Assembly: GCF_018882095.1 (NCBI RefSeq)
Contig: NZ_JACVPD010000002.1
Location: forward strand, 434,001 to 498,000
Direction: 5' to 3'
Length of the DNA stretch: 64,000 nucleotides
Source of the DNA: Polynucleobacter sp. CS-Odin-A6
GTDB lineage: Bacteria; Pseudomonadota; Gammaproteobacteria; Burkholderiales; Burkholderiaceae
Shown: in pieces, positions 31,615 through 44,756 of the stretch
Numbering within the stretch: position 1 is the stretch's first letter
How the letters are laid out: the number at the start of each line of letters is the position of its first letter
Program-made: the position numbers and the translations under genes
The notes under the pieces: model-generated
Told to the model about the DNA's origin: nothing
The model's database searches: none
The model's input: the letters and a program-made list of their open reading frames with translations, nothing else

Positions 31615-32805
31615 TTAAGCCAAAATCTTCGAAACCACGCCGGAGCCAACAGTTCGGCCACCTTCACGGATCGCAAAACGCAAACCTTCATCCATCGCGA
31701 TTGGGGCGATGAGCTTGACGGTAATTTCTACGTTATCACCTGGCATGACCATTTCTTTGTCTTTTGGCAACTCGATTGACCCTGTTACGTCCGTAGTACG
31801 GAAGTAAAACTGAGGACGATAGTTGTTAAAGAATGGGGTATGACGACCACCTTCATCTTTACCCAAGATATATACCTGAGCAGTAAAGTGAGTATGTGGT
31901 GTGATTGAACCTGGCTTAGCCAATACTTGGCCGCGCTCAACTTCTTCACGTTTCGTGCCGCGTAACAAGATGCCGACGTTATCACCTGCTTGACCTTGGT
32001 CGAGCAATTTGCGGAACATTTCAACACCAGTACATGTGGACTTTAAGGTTGGCTTGATACCGATGATTTCGATCTCTTCGCCCACTTTGATAATACCGCG
32101 CTCAATACGGCCTGTTACAACAGTACCGCGACCAGAGATGGAGAACACATCTTCTACTGGCATCAAGAAAGCGCCGTCAACAGCACGGTCTGGCGTAGGG
32201 ATAAATGTATCGAGTGCATCAGCTAACTTCATGATGGCTTCTTTACCCATAGGGCCTTCGTCGCCCTCTAAAGCCAACTTAGCAGAACCTTGAATAATCG
32301 GAGTGTCATCACCAGGGAATTCATACTTAGTCAGAAGCTCGCGCACTTCCATTTCAACTAACTCAAGTAATTCAGCGTCATCGACCATATCGCACTTGTT
32401 CAAGAACACGATGATGTATGGAACACCGACTTGGCGTGCCAAGAGGATGTGCTCACGCGTTTGTGGCATTGGGCCGTCCGCTGCAGAGCAAACCAAAATA
32501 GCGCCGTCCATCTGAGCAGCACCAGTAATCATGTTCTTGACATAGTCAGCATGTCCTGGGCAATCGACGTGAGCATAGTGACGGTTCGCTGTCTCATACT
32601 CGACGTGCGCAGTATTAATCGTAATACCGCGGGCTTTTTCTTCTGGAGCAGCATCGATCTGATCGTATGCTTTTGCTTCGCCACCGAACTGCTTAGAGAG
32701 CACGGTTGCAATTGCTGCAGTTAAGGTGGTTTTACCGTGGTCAACGTGACCAATAGTGCCTACGTTTACGTGCGGTTTTGTCCGCTCAAACTTTTCTTTT
32801 GCCAT
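31615..32805 (-). CDS. tuf: Elongation factor Tu, copy 1 (str operon)
   Basis: GTPase that carries aminoacyl-tRNA to the ribosome. The 396 residues have GHVDHGKTT (P-loop), RGITI (switch I), [12 protein letters not shown] (G3) and NKCDM (G4), then domains II and III. It follows fusA, as in the classical str operon. The product is identical to that of the second tuf gene in this window, and the shared DNA extends about 15 bases upstream of the ATG. Confidence 0.99.
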   Translation of the reverse strand: MAKEKFERTKPHVNVGTIGHVDHGKTTLTAAIATVLSKQFGGEAKAYDQIDAAPEEKARGITINTAHVEYETANRHYAHVDCPGHADYVKNMITGAAQMDGAILVCSAADGPMPQTREHILLARQVGVPYIIVFLNKCDMVDDAELLELVEMEVRELLTKYEFPGDDTPIIQGSAKLALEGDEGPMGKEAIMKLADALDTFIPTPDRAVDGAFLMPVEDVFSISGRGTVVTGRIERGIIKVGEEIEIIGIKPTLKSTCTGVEMFRKLLDQGQAGDNVGILLRGTKREEVERGQVLAKPGSITPHTHFTAQVYILGKDEGGRHTPFFNNYRPQFYFRTTDVTGSIELPKDKEMVMPGDNVEITVKLIAPIAMDEGLRFAIREGGRTVGSGVVSKILA

Positions 32806-32855
32806 TTTTTTGTCTGCCTTCTTAGCTAGTCAATATTCAAAATAATGTGGATAAA

Positions 32856-34958
32856 TTACTTCGCTTTAGCAGCCATCACTGCTTCAGCAACGTTCTTAGG
32901 TGCTTCGGAATAATGCTTAAATTCCATGGTGTAGGTAGCGCGACCTTGGGTCAACGAGCGCAAGCCAGTTGAGTAACCAAACATCTCTGCCAATGGCACT
33001 TCAGCGCGTACGATCTTACCGCCCCCTGGAATGTCATCCATACCTTGCAAAATACCGCGACGGGATGAAAGGTCACCCATTACGTTACCCATGAAATCTT
33101 CTGGCGTTTCTACTTCTACGGCCATCATTGGCTCAAGCAACACAGGGGCCGCCTTACGCATACCGTCTTTGAATGCCATCGAGCCCGCCATCTTAAATGC
33201 ATTTTCGTTGGAATCAACATCATGATATGAGCCGAAGAACAATGTTGCCTTGATATCTACCACTGGATAGCCAGCCAAAATACCGGAGTTCAATGTTTCA
33301 CGAATTCCTTTTTCTACTGCAGGAATGTATTCACGAGGAACTACACCGCCCTTAATAGCATCAACGAATTCAAAACCTTTGCCTGGTGCTTGTGGCTCAA
33401 GCTTCAAGACCACGTGACCATACTGTCCACGACCACCGGATTGCTTAACAAACTTGCCTTCGATCTCTTCGCAAACCTTACGAATTGTTTCACGATAGGC
33501 TACTTGTGGTTTACCAACAGTGGCTTCAACACCGAACTCGCGACGCATACGATCAACCAAAATTTCTAAGTGGAGCTCGCCCATTCCAGAAATAATTGTT
33601 TGACCAGACTCTTCATCCGTTTTCACGCGGAATGAGGGATCTTCTTGAGCTAAACGATTCAATGCCAGACCCATTTTTTCTTGGTCAGGCTTTGTTTTAG
33701 GCTCAACTGCTTGTGAGATCACTGGCTCTGGGAATACCATGCGCTCCAAGATAACAATGCTATCTGGATCACACAATGTTTCGCCTGTAGTTGCGTCCTT
33801 TAGACCAACTGCAGCAGCAATATCACCTGCGTAAACCTCTTTGATTTCTTCGCGTTGGTTTGCGTGCATCTGCAACAAACGACCAACACGTTCTTTCTTA
33901 CCCTTGATTGGGTTGTAGATCGTATCGCCTGACTTCATCACGCCTGAGTAAACGCGGAAGAAAATCAGCTGACCAACAAATGGGTCAGTCATGATCTTAA
34001 ATGCCAATGCAGAGAATTTTTCCTTATCGGAAGCTTCACGAGTTGTCGGTGTGCCATCTTCCAATTCGCAAGGAACTGGTGGAACGTCTAACGGGGATGG
34101 TAACAACTCCACTACCGCATCCAACATTGCCTGAACACCTTTGTTTTTGAAAGCAGTTCCGCACATCATTGGAATGATTTCATTAGCAATCGTACGTTGA
34201 CGCAAGGCTGCTTTAATTTCATCTTCGGTCAACTCTTCGCCGCCAAGATACTTTTCCATCAACTCTTCTGAACTTTCAGCTGCGGCTTCAAGCATCTTTT
34301 CACGCCATTCGTCAGCAGACGCTTTTAGCTCGGCTGGAATTTCTTCGTAGCTAAATTTAGTGCCTTGTGATTCCTCATCCCAATAGATAGCCTTCATCTT
34401 GACCAAGTCCACAACGCCTTTGAAGTTTTCTTCAGCGCCAATCGGAATCTGGATCAATATCGGGTTTGCCTTAAGACGTAACTTCATCTGGTCATAGACC
34501 TTGAAGAAGTTCGCGCCCGTGCGGTCCATCTTGTTTACAAAGGCTAAACGGGGAACCTGATACTTGTTTGCTTGACGCCAAACAGTTTCAGACTGGGGCT
34601 GTACACCACCTACTGCACAGTAAACCATGCAAGCGCCATCCAAAACGCGCATTGAGCGCTCAACTTCGATGGTGAAGTCTACGTGTCCTGGGGTATCAAT
34701 AATATTGATACGGTGCTCTGGGAAGTTGCCTGCCATGCCTTTCCAGAACGTTGTAGTAGCAGCAGAAGTAATCGTGATACCACGCTCTTGCTCTTGCTCC
34801 ATCCAGTCCATGGTTGCAGCGCCATCATGTACTTCACCAATTTTGTGATTAACGCCGGTGTAGAACAAAACGCGCTCTGTAGTTGTGGTCTTACCTGCGT
34901 CAATGTGCGCAGAAATACCGATATTGCGGTATTTGTCGATGGGGGTTTTACGTGCCAC
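32856..34958 (-). CDS. fusA: Elongation factor G
   Basis: GTPase driving translocation and, with RRF, ribosome recycling. The 700 residues include [15 protein letters not shown] (P-loop), [12 protein letters not shown] (switch I), DTPGHVDF and NKMDR, then the domain IV loop with [12 protein letters not shown]. Order rpsL-rpsG-fusA-tuf is the str operon. Confidence 0.99.
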   Translation of the reverse strand: MARKTPIDKYRNIGISAHIDAGKTTTTERVLFYTGVNHKIGEVHDGAATMDWMEQEQERGITITSAATTTFWKGMAGNFPEHRINIIDTPGHVDFTIEVERSMRVLDGACMVYCAVGGVQPQSETVWRQANKYQVPRLAFVNKMDRTGANFFKVYDQMKLRLKANPILIQIPIGAEENFKGVVDLVKMKAIYWDEESQGTKFSYEEIPAELKASADEWREKMLEAAAESSEELMEKYLGGEELTEDEIKAALRQRTIANEIIPMMCGTAFKNKGVQAMLDAVVELLPSPLDVPPVPCELEDGTPTTREASDKEKFSALAFKIMTDPFVGQLIFFRVYSGVMKSGDTIYNPIKGKKERVGRLLQMHANQREEIKEVYAGDIAAAVGLKDATTGETLCDPDSIVILERMVFPEPVISQAVEPKTKPDQEKMGLALNRLAQEDPSFRVKTDEESGQTIISGMGELHLEILVDRMRREFGVEATVGKPQVAYRETIRKVCEEIEGKFVKQSGGRGQYGHVVLKLEPQAPGKGFEFVDAIKGGVVPREYIPAVEKGIRETLNSGILAGYPVVDIKATLFFGSYHDVDSNENAFKMAGSMAFKDGMRKAAPVLLEPMMAVEVETPEDFMGNVMGDLSSRRGILQGMDDIPGGGKIVRAEVPLAEMFGYSTGLRSLTQGRATYTMEFKHYSEAPKNVAEAVMAAKAK

Positions 34959-34985
34959 TGTTGGTGCCTTTTCTTTACTATTGGA

Positions 34986-35456
34986 TTAGAAGCGGAAATG
35001 TGAGAAAGCTTTGTTAGCTTCTGCCATACGGTGAACTTCTTCACGCTTCTTCATTGCGCCGCCACGACCTTCAGCAGCTTCTAATAATTCATTGGCTAAA
35101 CGTTGTGCCATTGATTTCTCACCGCGCTTTTTAGCGGCTTCACGCACCCAGCGCATTGCCAAAGCAGAGCGGCGTGATGGGCGAACTTCAACAGGAACCT
35201 GATAGTTAGCACCGCCAACACGACGACTCTTCACCTCAACCATTGGCTTAACATTGCCCATAGCTGTAGAGAAAATTTCGAGCGGTTCTTTATTTGCTTT
35301 TTTCTCGATGTGATCAAAGGCACCGTAAACGATACGCTCTGCAACCGATTTCTTGCCGTCCAACATCAGGACGTTCATAAATTTAGCGACTTCTACATTG
35401 CCGAATTTTGGATCCGGCAAAATTTCCCGTTTGGGAACTTCACGACGACGTGGCAT
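34986..35456 (-). CDS. rpsG: Small ribosomal subunit protein uS7
   Basis: Starts assembly of the 30S head; in E. coli it represses the str operon by binding the rpsL-rpsG intergenic RNA. The 156 residues begin [20 protein letters not shown] and contain [23 protein letters not shown] in parts. The 151-base gap before it contains two strong hairpins suited to such control. Confidence 0.98.
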   Translation of the reverse strand: MPRRREVPKREILPDPKFGNVEVAKFMNVLMLDGKKSVAERIVYGAFDHIEKKANKEPLEIFSTAMGNVKPMVEVKSRRVGGANYQVPVEVRPSRRSALAMRWVREAAKKRGEKSMAQRLANELLEAAEGRGGAMKKREEVHRMAEANKAFSHFRF

Positions 35457-35479
35457 AACTACTCCTTCAGTTCAGTTAG

Positions 35480-35538
35480 GGATGATCCAAATGGATCATC
35501 CACTCCAGTTGTCCTACTATCTAAGAAAAATTCTTAGA
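35480..35538 (-). promoter_or_regulatory. Two hairpins in the rpsL-rpsG gap, candidate S7-binding control site
   Basis: The hairpin nearer rpsG is GGATGATCC and GGATCATCC around a 4-base loop, nine perfect pairs, ending about 20 bases before the start codon. The second pairs TCTAAGAA with TTCTTAGA. In E. coli the same intercistronic space binds S7 to repress rpsG translation; that this RNA does so is inferred from position. Confidence 0.55.
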
Positions 35539-35607
35539 CGGAACAACCACTTACTTGTCTTTTGAGTCTGACAAACAACGACTTACTGCGAATACTTGAA
35601 ACTGCTA

Positions 35608-35988
35608 TTAAGCAGCTTTCTTAGCGCGCTTAGCACCATACTTGGAACGAGACTGCTTACGGTCTTTAACACCTTGCAAGTCAAGTGAACCACGAACGAT
35701 GTGGTAACGAACACCTGGCAAATCCTTTACACGACCACCACGAATCAACACTACTGAGTGTTCCTGGAGGTTATGGCCTTCACCACCAATGTATGAAATA
35801 ACTTCAAAACCATTGGTTAAGCGAACTTTAGCTACTTTACGTAGCGCAGAGTTAGGCTTTTTAGGAGTGGTTGTGTACACACGTGTACATACACCACGGC
35901 GCTGCGGGCTGTTTTGCAGCGCAGGGCTCTTGCTTTTAACGGTCAGCCGACTTCTTGGCTTACGTAATAATTGATTAATTGTTGGCAT
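35608..35988 (-). CDS. rpsL: Small ribosomal subunit protein uS12
   Basis: A decoding-centre protein controlling accuracy. The 126 residues begin [12 protein letters not shown]. Both streptomycin-resistance positions are wild type: Lys43 in TTPKKPNS and Lys88 in GRVKDLPG. Asp89, the target of the RimO methylthiolation, is present. First gene of the str operon, with its own promoter upstream. Confidence 0.98.
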   Translation of the reverse strand: MPTINQLLRKPRSRLTVKSKSPALQNSPQRRGVCTRVYTTTPKKPNSALRKVAKVRLTNGFEVISYIGGEGHNLQEHSVVLIRGGRVKDLPGVRYHIVRGSLDLQGVKDRKQSRSKYGAKRAKKAA

Positions 35989-36092
35989 AAAATAGCTCGG
36001 TTAGTACTTCTTTGTTGCTTTCTTCAAGAAAATCAATGACTTAGATAATTTCTAGGTCAAAAAGACCCTCTTCTGAATCAGTAGAACTCAGC

Positions 36093-36121
36093 ATTCTAGC
36101 TTGGCCAGCCTTTTCCGTCAA
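36093..36121 (-). promoter_or_regulatory. Predicted sigma70 promoter of the str operon
   Basis: On the minus strand TTGACG is followed after exactly 17 bases by TAGAAT. It lies between the rpoC terminator and rpsL and gives a leader of about 100 bases. It is among the best promoter matches in the window. Confidence 0.75.
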
Positions 36122-36131
36122 CCAAATGGGG

Positions 36132-36155
36132 AAAAAACTGGCCATTTCTAGCCAG
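36132..36155 (-). terminator. Terminator after rpoC
   Basis: On the minus strand CTGGC and GCCAG form a short stem around an 8-base loop, followed at once by TTTTTT. It stands 10 bases after the rpoC stop and separates rpoBC from the str operon. Confidence 0.75.
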
Positions 36156-36165
36156 AAACACTAAA

Positions 36166-39100
36166 TTAGCTTGGATCCGCCTCTGCAGCAGGAGCAATCA
36201 CTTCAGCCTCTATTTCTACAGGCATATCAGCCATTGCTTCTTCTTCAGCAGCAATCATTTGAGCGCGGTCACGGTCAAATTGCTCTCTGACCTTGCGAGC
36301 ACGGCGATAAGCCAAGCCCGTACCGGCAGGGATCAAACGACCAATAATGACGTTTTCCTTGAGGCCACGCAGTGTATCGGTCTTGCCCATAATGGCGGCT
36401 TCGGTCAATACACGGGTGGTTTCTTGAAAAGAAGCCGCTGAAATGAAGCTGTCTGTCGACAAGGATGCCTTGGTAATACCTAGCAACACATTCTCGAACT
36501 GAGCTGGGCGCTTACCTGCAGCAATTACTAAATCATTGGCGTCATACAGTTTTGAGCGCTCAACTTGCTCACCGGTGATGTAGGCAGTATCGCCGCCATC
36601 CGTAATTTGCACGCGACGCAACATTTGACGCACGATGACTTCAATGTGCTTGTCATTAATCTTCACGCCTTGCAAACGGTAAACGTCTTGAACTTCATCA
36701 ACGATGTAGATCGCCAACTCTTCAATACCTCTGAGAGTCAAGATGTCATGTGGATCAGCAGGGCCTTCCACAATCATCTCGCCCTTGTTCACAACTTGAC
36801 CGTCGTGAACCAGAACTTGCTTCTCTTTCGGAATCAAAAATTCATTCGCTTCGCCGTCCATATCGGTAATCACTAAACGCTGCTTACCTTTGGTTTCTTT
36901 ACCAAAGGAAACAGTTCCAGTAACTTTAGCCAATACAGCAGCATCTTTTGGTGAACGCGCTTCGAACAATTCAGCAACACGCGGCAAACCACCGGTGATG
37001 TCACGAGTCTTCTGCGATTCGATTGGAATACGCGCTAATACTTCACCTACTTCAACTTTTTGACCATCTTTAACAGTAATCAAAGCACCCACTTGGAGGC
37101 CAATGTTTACTGGGTGATCCGTACCTGCGATCATGACTTCTCCGCCCTTAGCATCAACCAGGTTGATCATTGGACGAACACCTTTGCTTGCTGCAGAGCG
37201 ACGCTTACCGTCAATCACCACCAAAGTGGAAAGACCGGTTACTTCGTCAACCTGCTTAGCAACGGTAACGCCTTCTTCAACGTTATCGAAGCGAGCGATG
37301 CCAGCGTATTCAGAAATGATTGGGCGTGTTAGTGGATCCCAAGTCGCTAAGCTTGCGCCTGCCTTGACTGCCGCATCTTCTTTCAACAAGAGAGTTGCAC
37401 CGTAAGGTACCTTATGACGCTCGCGCTCACGACCATTGTCATCGACGATCAAAGCCTCGCCTGAACGTGAAATCACGATCTGCTCACCCTTGGCGTTCTT
37501 CACAACACGCATCGTGCCGGAGAACTTCAGTGCACCGTTCGACTTGGCTTCAATATTGCTTGCAACCAAGGCACGTGATGCTGCGCCACCGATGTGGAAG
37601 GTACGCATAGTCAACTGTGTACCTGGCTCGCCGATAGATTGAGCAGCGATTACACCGACTGCCTCACCCACATTGACCAAACCACCGCGACCTAAATCAC
37701 GACCATAGCACTTAGCGCATAAACCAAAACGAGTTAAGCATGACAACACCGTGCGCACTTTAACTTCGTCAATGCCTAAGGCAACAATTTCATCGACATG
37801 GTCTTCGTCGAGCAAAGTGTCATTAGGAACAATGATTTCTTGCGTATCTGGATGAACGATATCGCCGATACAAACACGACCCAAAATGCGATCGCGCAAT
37901 GCTTCGATAATTTCGCCGCCTTCAACAAGCGCCTTCATTGTTACGCCAGAAGTTGCGCCGCAATCATCCTCGATGACAACTAGATCTTGTGTTACGTCGC
38001 ACAAACGACGTGTCAAGTAACCCGAGTTCGCTGTCTTCAATGCCGTATCAGCCAAACCTTTACGAGCACCGTGAGTTGAAATGAAGTACTGCAATACATT
38101 TAAGCCTTCACGGAAGTTCGCAGTAATTGGAGTTTCAATAATGGAGCCATCCGGCTTCGCCATCAAACCACGCATACCGGCTAACTGACGAATCTGCGCT
38201 GCAGATCCACGCGCACCAGAGTCCGCCATCATGTAGATGGAATTAAAGGATTCTTGACGAGCTGTCTTGCCATTGCGGTCGAGTACATCAACGTGTGACA
38301 ACTCATCCATCATCGCCTTACCAACTTGATCGCCAGCAGCACCCCAAATATCGACTACGTTGTTATAACGTTCTTGATTGGTTACGAGGCCTGACATGAA
38401 CTGCTTGTCATATTCCTTAACCTTATTGGTTGCATCATTAATAATGCGCTCTTTAGAAGTCGGGATCAGCATATCGTCGATCGCGATCGAGATACCCGCC
38501 TTAGTAGCTAAGCGGAAACCAGACTGCAAGAGACGGTCAGCAAAAATAACCGTTTCACGAAGACCACACTTACGGAAGGAAGTGTTGATCAGGCGTGAAA
38601 TTTCTTTTTTCTTCAAAGGCTTGTTAATTTCCTCGAAAGACATGCCTTTAGGCAAAATTTCTGACAAGATTGCACGACCAACTGAAGTTTGATAAATCGA
38701 TGTCTTTTCAGCAAAACGGGCATCGCCCTCTGCCTTCTTGTCCACGATTTCATGTTCAGTTATACGCACAGCAACGCGGGAGGCCAATTCAACCTGGCCA
38801 GCTTCGTATGCACGCACTACTTCAGTAATGTTGGCGAAAACCATGCCTTCGCCCTTACCGTTGATCTTGTCACGAGTAGCGTAGTACAGACCCAACACCA
38901 CGTCCTGTGAAGGAACGATCGATGGCTCGCCGTTAGCAGGGAACAATACGTTGTTCGAGGCCAACATCAAGGTACGCGCTTCCATTTGTGCTTCGAGCGA
39001 CAAAGGAACGTGAACCGCCATTTGGTCACCGTCAAAGTCGGCATTGAATGCTGCGCAGACTAGTGGGTGTAATTGGATCGCCTTGCCTTCAATCAGCATT

Positions 39101-40428
39101 GGCTCGAAAGCCTGAATACCAAGACGGTGCAAGGTAGGCGCACGGTTCAACATAATTGGATGTTCACGAATCACCTCTTCGAGAATGTCCCAAACGATTG
39201 GAGTCTGACTTTCAACTTCTTTCTTCGCGGCCTTAATAGTGGTCGCGATTCCTAAAGTTTCGAGCTTATTGAAAATAAATGGCTTAAACAATTCCAAAGC
39301 CATCAGTTTTGGCAAGCCGCACTGATGTAGTTTCAGTGTTGGGCCAACGACGATGACTGAACGACCAGAGTAGTCAACCCGTTTACCCAGCAAGTTTTGA
39401 CGGAAACGACCGCTCTTACCTTTAATCATCTCAGCCAAGGACTTGAGAGGACGCTTGTTAGCGCCAGTCATGGCCTTGCCGCGACGACCGTTATCGAGCA
39501 ATGAGTCAACCGCTTCTTGCAACATGCGTTTTTCGTTACGAACAATGATCTCTGGTGCGCGCAACTCTAACAAACGCTTGAGACGGTTGTTACGGTTGAT
39601 CACGCGACGATAGAGGTCGTTCAAATCGGAGGTAGCAAAGCGACCGCCATCCAATGGCACCAATGGGCGCAATTCAGGTGGCAATACTGGCAATACTTCC
39701 ATGATCATCCAGTCAGGTTTAATCCCTGAAGTCTGGAACGCCTCAAGCACTTTTAAGCGCTTAGCGTATTTCTTGATCTTGGCATCGCTACCGGTGGCTT
39801 TTAAGTCTGCACGAATAGTTTCCACTTCACGGTCAATATCAATACCGCGCAATAGATCGCGAATACCTTCAGCGCCCATGATGGCAGTAAATGCGCCGTC
39901 ACCATACTCTTCAGTCTTGGCAATGTACTCATCTTCAGACATGATCTGGCCGCGCTTCATGGCGCCTTCAGGTGTCATGCCTTCGTCGACGACTACATAG
40001 GCCTCAAAGTACAGAACGCGCTCAATATCCCGCAAAGTCATATCGAGAACCATGCCCAAACGGGATGGTAATGACTTCAAGAACCAGATGTGGGCTACAG
40101 GGGCCGCCAACTCAATGTGGCCCATGCGCTCACGCCGTACTTTAGCAAGCGTCACTTCAACGCCGCACTTCTCGCAGATAACACCGCGGAACTTTAGGCG
40201 CTTGTACTTACCGCATAGGCACTCGTAGTCTTTGGTTGGTCCAAAAATCTTGGCGCAAAACAGACCATCACGCTCGGGCTTAAAAGTCCGGTAGTTGATA
40301 GTTTCTGGTTTGCGTACTTCACCAAAAGACCATGAGCGAATTTTCTCAGGGGATGCAAGACCAATCTTGATGACATCAAACTGCTCATCACCCTGCGTTT
40401 GCTTAAATAAATCGAGCAATGCTTTCAT
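36166..40428 (-). CDS. rpoC: RNA polymerase beta' subunit
   Basis: Catalytic subunit of RNA polymerase. I chose the ATG reading [10 protein letters not shown] (1420 residues), nine codons inside the open frame. The zinc ribbon [20 protein letters not shown] lies near the N-terminus; the active-site magnesium motif [12 protein letters not shown] is intact; the second zinc site has [15 protein letters not shown]. The C-terminal tail of about 20 residues is acidic and Ala-rich. It begins one base after rpoB. Confidence 0.99.
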   Translation of the reverse strand: MKALLDLFKQTQGDEQFDVIKIGLASPEKIRSWSFGEVRKPETINYRTFKPERDGLFCAKIFGPTKDYECLCGKYKRLKFRGVICEKCGVEVTLAKVRRERMGHIELAAPVAHIWFLKSLPSRLGMVLDMTLRDIERVLYFEAYVVVDEGMTPEGAMKRGQIMSEDEYIAKTEEYGDGAFTAIMGAEGIRDLLRGIDIDREVETIRADLKATGSDAKIKKYAKRLKVLEAFQTSGIKPDWMIMEVLPVLPPELRPLVPLDGGRFATSDLNDLYRRVINRNNRLKRLLELRAPEIIVRNEKRMLQEAVDSLLDNGRRGKAMTGANKRPLKSLAEMIKGKSGRFRQNLLGKRVDYSGRSVIVVGPTLKLHQCGLPKLMALELFKPFIFNKLETLGIATTIKAAKKEVESQTPIVWDILEEVIREHPIMLNRAPTLHRLGIQAFEPMLIEGKAIQLHPLVCAAFNADFDGDQMAVHVPLSLEAQMEARTLMLASNNVLFPANGEPSIVPSQDVVLGLYYATRDKINGKGEGMVFANITEVVRAYEAGQVELASRVAVRITEHEIVDKKAEGDARFAEKTSIYQTSVGRAILSEILPKGMSFEEINKPLKKKEISRLINTSFRKCGLRETVIFADRLLQSGFRLATKAGISIAIDDMLIPTSKERIINDATNKVKEYDKQFMSGLVTNQERYNNVVDIWGAAGDQVGKAMMDELSHVDVLDRNGKTARQESFNSIYMMADSGARGSAAQIRQLAGMRGLMAKPDGSIIETPITANFREGLNVLQYFISTHGARKGLADTALKTANSGYLTRRLCDVTQDLVVIEDDCGATSGVTMKALVEGGEIIEALRDRILGRVCIGDIVHPDTQEIIVPNDTLLDEDHVDEIVALGIDEVKVRTVLSCLTRFGLCAKCYGRDLGRGGLVNVGEAVGVIAAQSIGEPGTQLTMRTFHIGGAASRALVASNIEAKSNGALKFSGTMRVVKNAKGEQIVISRSGEALIVDDNGRERERHKVPYGATLLLKEDAAVKAGASLATWDPLTRPIISEYAGIARFDNVEEGVTVAKQVDEVTGLSTLVVIDGKRRSAASKGVRPMINLVDAKGGEVMIAGTDHPVNIGLQVGALITVKDGQKVEVGEVLARIPIESQKTRDITGGLPRVAELFEARSPKDAAVLAKVTGTVSFGKETKGKQRLVITDMDGEANEFLIPKEKQVLVHDGQVVNKGEMIVEGPADPHDILTLRGIEELAIYIVDEVQDVYRLQGVKINDKHIEVIVRQMLRRVQITDGGDTAYITGEQVERSKLYDANDLVIAAGKRPAQFENVLLGITKASLSTDSFISAASFQETTRVLTEAAIMGKTDTLRGLKENVIIGRLIPAGTGLAYRRARKVREQFDRDRAQMIAAEEEAMADMPVEIEAEVIAPAAEADPS

Positions 40429-40429
40429 A

Positions 40430-43400
40430 TCAGTTGCGCTCCATGTCAATGTCAATACCCAACGAGCGGATTTCTTTTACCAGCACGTTGAAGGATTCGG
40501 GCATGCCAGCATCAATTGTGTGCTCGCCCTTGACGATGTTTTCGTAAACCTTGGTACGGCCTGCGACGTCATCGGACTTCACTGTCAGCATTTCCTGCAA
40601 GACATATGAAGCACCGTATGCTTCGAGGGCCCAAACTTCCATCTCACCAAAGCGCTGACCACCAAACTGGGCTTTACCGCCTAGTGGCTGCTGCGTTACT
40701 AAAGAGTAAGGTCCGGTTGAACGGGCATGCATCTTGTCATCTACCAAATGGTGGAGCTTCAAGACGTGCATGACACCCACTGTCACTGGACGCTCAAACT
40801 GATCACCAGTACGACCATCGCACAGAATCATTTGCTGGCGTGATGGCGTCATCTTTAAAGAAGTAGCTACTTCCTGTGGATATGCCAATTCAAGCATGCG
40901 GCTGATTTCTGCTTCAGTTGCACCGTCAAATACGGGAGTAGCAAATGGCAAACCTTGGCGTAAATTCTCAGCCAAAACGGTAATTTGCTCATCCGTAAAG
41001 TTATCGATGTCTTCAATGCGGCCAGTTTCGTTGTACAGCTGCTTCATGAACTTACGGAGCTCAGCTTGCTTTACTTGTTGACGAACCATCTCATCAATTC
41101 GCTTGCCGATACCTTGTGCAGCCCAACCTAAGTGGGTTTCCAAGATCTGACCTACGTTCATACGAGAAGGAACACCTAATGGATTCAAGACAATATCCAC
41201 AGGACGTCCGTCTGCCATAAACGGCATATCTTCGGCAGGAGCAATTTTAGAAACTACCCCTTTGTTACCGTGACGACCGGCCATCTTGTCGCCAGGCTGT
41301 AAACGACGCTTCACGGCCAAGTAAACCTTGACCATCTTTGTCACGCCAGGCTGCAAGTCATCGCCTTGAGTTAACTTGGTGCGCTTCTCTTCAAAAGCCT
41401 CATCAAACTGCTTACGCTTTGCTTCGATAGAAGACTTGATTGCCTCAACTTGAGAAGCAACTTCATCATCCGCAGGACGCACATCGAACCAATGGTATTT
41501 TTCTAGATCAGCAAGATATTCCTTGTCGATCTTAGTGCCTTTAGCTAATTTCTTAGGGCCCCCATTAGCAACTTTGCCAATCAACAGCTTTTCTAAGCGC
41601 ATGAAGGCATCGCCTTCAACAATACGCAACTGGTCATTTAAGTCCAAACGGTAGCGTTGTAATTCTTCTTGAATAATTGCTTGTGCACGAGCATCGCGTT
41701 CAATACCTTCACGAGTGAACACTTGAACATCAATGACGGTACCAATCATTCCTGAAGGAACGCGTAAAGAGGTATCTTTAACATCAGATGCTTTTTCACC
41801 AAAGATCGCACGGAGTAACTTCTCTTCTGGAGTGAGAGTGGTCTCACCCTTTGGAGTAACTTTACCTACCAATACGTCACCAGCTTCAACTTCAGCACCA
41901 ATGTAAACAATACCGCTCTCATCCAAACGGGAGAGTTGTGATTCTGCCAAGTTGGAGATATCGCGCGTAATTTCTTCTGAACCTAGCTTGGTATCACGAG
42001 CAACGACTGACAACTCCTCAATATGAATCGAGGTGTAACGGTCGTCAGCAACCACCTTCTCAGAGATCAAGATTGAATCTTCGAAGTTGTAACCATTCCA
42101 TGGCATAAATGCCACAGTCATGTTTTGACCCAAAGCCAATTCACCTAAATCGGTAGAAGCGCCGTCAGCAACAACGTCGCCACGGGCCACACGATCACCA
42201 GCCTGAACGATTGGACGTTGGTTGATGTTGGTATTTTGGTTTGAACGGGTGTACTTGATGAGGTTATAAATATCCACACCCACTTCACCAGCCGCTGTCT
42301 CGTCATCGTTTACACGAATCACCACACGGTTTGCGTCAACATAATCAACGATACCGCCACGAGATGCCAAGATCACAGTACCAGAGTCAATTGCAACAAT
42401 ACGCTCTAAGCCCGTACCAACCAATGGCTTATCTGGACGCAAGCAAGGAACTGCTTGACGCTGCATGTTCGCACCCATCAAGGCACGGTTCGCATCATCG
42501 TGCTCTAAGAATGGTACTAGTGAAGCAGCAGCAGAAACGATCTGACTAGGGGCAACGTCGATGAAATCAATACGCTCCGGGCTAACCATCATGGTTTCGC
42601 CAGCTTGACGCGCTGAAACCAATTCATCGGCCAATTTACCGTTCTTATCAATCGTCGCATTTGCCTGAGCAATGATGTACTTTGCCTCTTCGATAGCGGA
42701 GAGATACATTACTTCATCGCTCACTTTGCTATTCGCTACCTTACGATATGGCGTCTCAAGGAAACCATGCTCATTTAGGCGTGCAAACAAGGCAAGCGAG
42801 TTAATCAGACCAATGTTTGGTCCTTCTGGAGTTTCAATTGGGCAAACGCGTCCATAGTGAGTAGGATGCACGTCACGCACTTCAAAGCCTGCGCGCTCGC
42901 GAGTCAAACCACCAGGTCCCAATGCAGAAATACGACGCTTGTGCGTGATCTCTGAAAGTGGGTTGGTTTGGTCCATAAACTGGGACAACTGCGAAGATCC
43001 AAAAAATTCACGAATCGCTGAAGAGATTGGCTTGCTGTTAATCAAATCATGCGGCATCAGGTTTTCAGTTTCAGCCTGGCCGAGACGCTCTTTCACTGCA
43101 CGCTCAACACGTGACAAACCAGCGCGGAATTGATTCTCCGCTAATTCACCAACGCAACGTACACGACGATTACCTAAGTGATCGATATCGTCCACTTCGC
43201 CTTTACCATTACGTAAATCAACGAGCAGCTTAATGGTGTCAAGAATATCTTCGTTTGACAAGACCATGAGGCCTTCCATCTCAGCACGGCCGAGACGGCT
43301 GTTGACTTTCATACGGCCAACGCGAGATAAATCGTAGCTATCTTCGTTGTAGAACAGGCGCTGGAATAAAGCCTCAACCGCATCTTCGGTTGGCGGCTCA

Positions 43401-44530
43401 CCAGGACGCATCATGCGATAGATGGCAATACGGGCAGCCATTTGATCAGCAGTTTCGTCAGTACGCAAGGTCTGTGAAATGTATGCGCCAGAATCCAAAT
43501 CATTGGTGTAGATTGTTTCCAATTGCTTGATGCCGGCATCACGCAATGTAGCTAACAACTCTTCAGTGATTTCATCATTAGCGTATGCCAAGATTTCACC
43601 AGAGTCTGGATCAATGATGTTACGGGCAACTACGCGGCCAACTAAGTAGTCATCTGGAACAACGATGTTCTTGGTTTTAGCAGCTTCAAGTTCACGAATA
43701 TGTTTCGCATTGATACGCTTATCTCTTTGAATGACAACTACGCCATTCTTATCCAGCACATCAAAGTTAGCCATCTGACCACGCAAACGCTCCGGAACAA
43801 ATTCCATTGATGCGCCATTTGCGCTCAATGCAAAATGATCAAAGTTAAAGAAGTTAGCAAGAATCTGCTCGTTGTTTAAACCAATTGCTTTGAGCAAAAT
43901 GGTTACTGGCATCTTGCGACGACGGTCAACGCGGAAATACAGAATATCTTTTGGATCAAATTCGAAATCGAGCCATGAGCCACGGTAAGGAATAATGCGT
44001 GCTGAGAACAGCAACTTACCTGAGCTATGGGTCTTACCTTTATCGTGCTCAAAGAACACGCCTGGGGAACGGTGTAACTGAGATACGATCACGCGCTCAG
44101 TACCGTTGATAACAAAAGAACCGTTATCTGTCATGAGTGGAATCTCACCCATGTAGACTTCGCTCTCTTTTACCTCTTTCACCTTAGTAGGCGCTTCGCG
44201 ATCATAAATAATCAAGCGAACTTTTGCGCGTAAGGCAGAGTGGTATGTATAACCCCGTTGTTGACATTCTTTAACGTCAAATGGTGGCTGTGCTAATTGG
44301 TATGACACGTATTCCATACGTGCATAGCCATTATTGGACACAATTGGGAATGCTGATGTAAAGGCAGCTTGAAGTCCCTCTGTAAGACGAGACATGGCTG
44401 GCTTTTCAGCCTGTAAAAATTTAGCGTAGGATTCCAGCTGAGTTGCGATCAGGTACGGAACCTGGTGGTTGTTTACTCGCTTAGCAAAGCTTTTACGGAC
44501 TCGCTTGCGTTCGGTGAAGCTGTAGTTCAT
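40430..44530 (-). CDS. rpoB: RNA polymerase beta subunit
   Basis: Forms the catalytic cleft with beta'; the rifampicin target. I chose [15 protein letters not shown] (1366 residues), the family start with GGAG upstream; the frame is open 19 codons further. The rifampicin region [22 protein letters not shown] and ISALGPGGL, given in parts, is wild type at the Asp516, His526 and Ser531 equivalents. A 226-base gap with three hairpins separates it from rplL, as expected for a partial terminator or processing region. Confidence 0.98.
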   Translation of the reverse strand: MNYSFTERKRVRKSFAKRVNNHQVPYLIATQLESYAKFLQAEKPAMSRLTEGLQAAFTSAFPIVSNNGYARMEYVSYQLAQPPFDVKECQQRGYTYHSALRAKVRLIIYDREAPTKVKEVKESEVYMGEIPLMTDNGSFVINGTERVIVSQLHRSPGVFFEHDKGKTHSSGKLLFSARIIPYRGSWLDFEFDPKDILYFRVDRRRKMPVTILLKAIGLNNEQILANFFNFDHFALSANGASMEFVPERLRGQMANFDVLDKNGVVVIQRDKRINAKHIRELEAAKTKNIVVPDDYLVGRVVARNIIDPDSGEILAYANDEITEELLATLRDAGIKQLETIYTNDLDSGAYISQTLRTDETADQMAARIAIYRMMRPGEPPTEDAVEALFQRLFYNEDSYDLSRVGRMKVNSRLGRAEMEGLMVLSNEDILDTIKLLVDLRNGKGEVDDIDHLGNRRVRCVGELAENQFRAGLSRVERAVKERLGQAETENLMPHDLINSKPISSAIREFFGSSQLSQFMDQTNPLSEITHKRRISALGPGGLTRERAGFEVRDVHPTHYGRVCPIETPEGPNIGLINSLALFARLNEHGFLETPYRKVANSKVSDEVMYLSAIEEAKYIIAQANATIDKNGKLADELVSARQAGETMMVSPERIDFIDVAPSQIVSAAASLVPFLEHDDANRALMGANMQRQAVPCLRPDKPLVGTGLERIVAIDSGTVILASRGGIVDYVDANRVVIRVNDDETAAGEVGVDIYNLIKYTRSNQNTNINQRPIVQAGDRVARGDVVADGASTDLGELALGQNMTVAFMPWNGYNFEDSILISEKVVADDRYTSIHIEELSVVARDTKLGSEEITRDISNLAESQLSRLDESGIVYIGAEVEAGDVLVGKVTPKGETTLTPEEKLLRAIFGEKASDVKDTSLRVPSGMIGTVIDVQVFTREGIERDARAQAIIQEELQRYRLDLNDQLRIVEGDAFMRLEKLLIGKVANGGPKKLAKGTKIDKEYLADLEKYHWFDVRPADDEVASQVEAIKSSIEAKRKQFDEAFEEKRTKLTQGDDLQPGVTKMVKVYLAVKRRLQPGDKMAGRHGNKGVVSKIAPAEDMPFMADGRPVDIVLNPLGVPSRMNVGQILETHLGWAAQGIGKRIDEMVRQQVKQAELRKFMKQLYNETGRIEDIDNFTDEQITVLAENLRQGLPFATPVFDGATEAEISRMLELAYPQEVATSLKMTPSRQQMILCDGRTGDQFERPVTVGVMHVLKLHHLVDDKMHARSTGPYSLVTQQPLGGKAQFGGQRFGEMEVWALEAYGASYVLQEMLTVKSDDVAGRTKVYENIVKGEHTIDAGMPESFNVLVKEIRSLGIDIDMERN

Positions 44531-44657
44531 TTCATCTCCGAATTCAGCGACTGTACAAAGATTTGGCGATTGGCCACTACCAATCACTGGCGGACAACAC
44601 TAAATCAATCGATCTAGTGTCCGACCAAACTTGCATTCTGCAGTCGTATCAGAAGGC

Positions 44658-44746
44658 AAACCCGATTTCAATCAGAAATGAAATCGGGTTTGACCACTAA
44701 TGGTCAAACCCAACATGGCTAATGCTCCTGATACAGAAGCATTAGC
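44658..44746 (-). promoter_or_regulatory. Three hairpins, two overlapping, between rplL and rpoB
   Basis: Reading from rplL to rpoB: first GCTAATGCT with AGCATTAGC (9 pairs), then GGGTTTGACCA with TGGTCAAACCC (11 pairs, CTAA loop), then AAACCCGATTTCA with TGAAATCGGGTTT (13 pairs). The second and third share six bases, so they cannot both form fully. E. coli has an attenuator and an RNase III site in the same gap; the overlap suggests a similar switch or cut site here. Confidence 0.7.
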
Positions 44747-44756
44747 GCAGTGTGTA

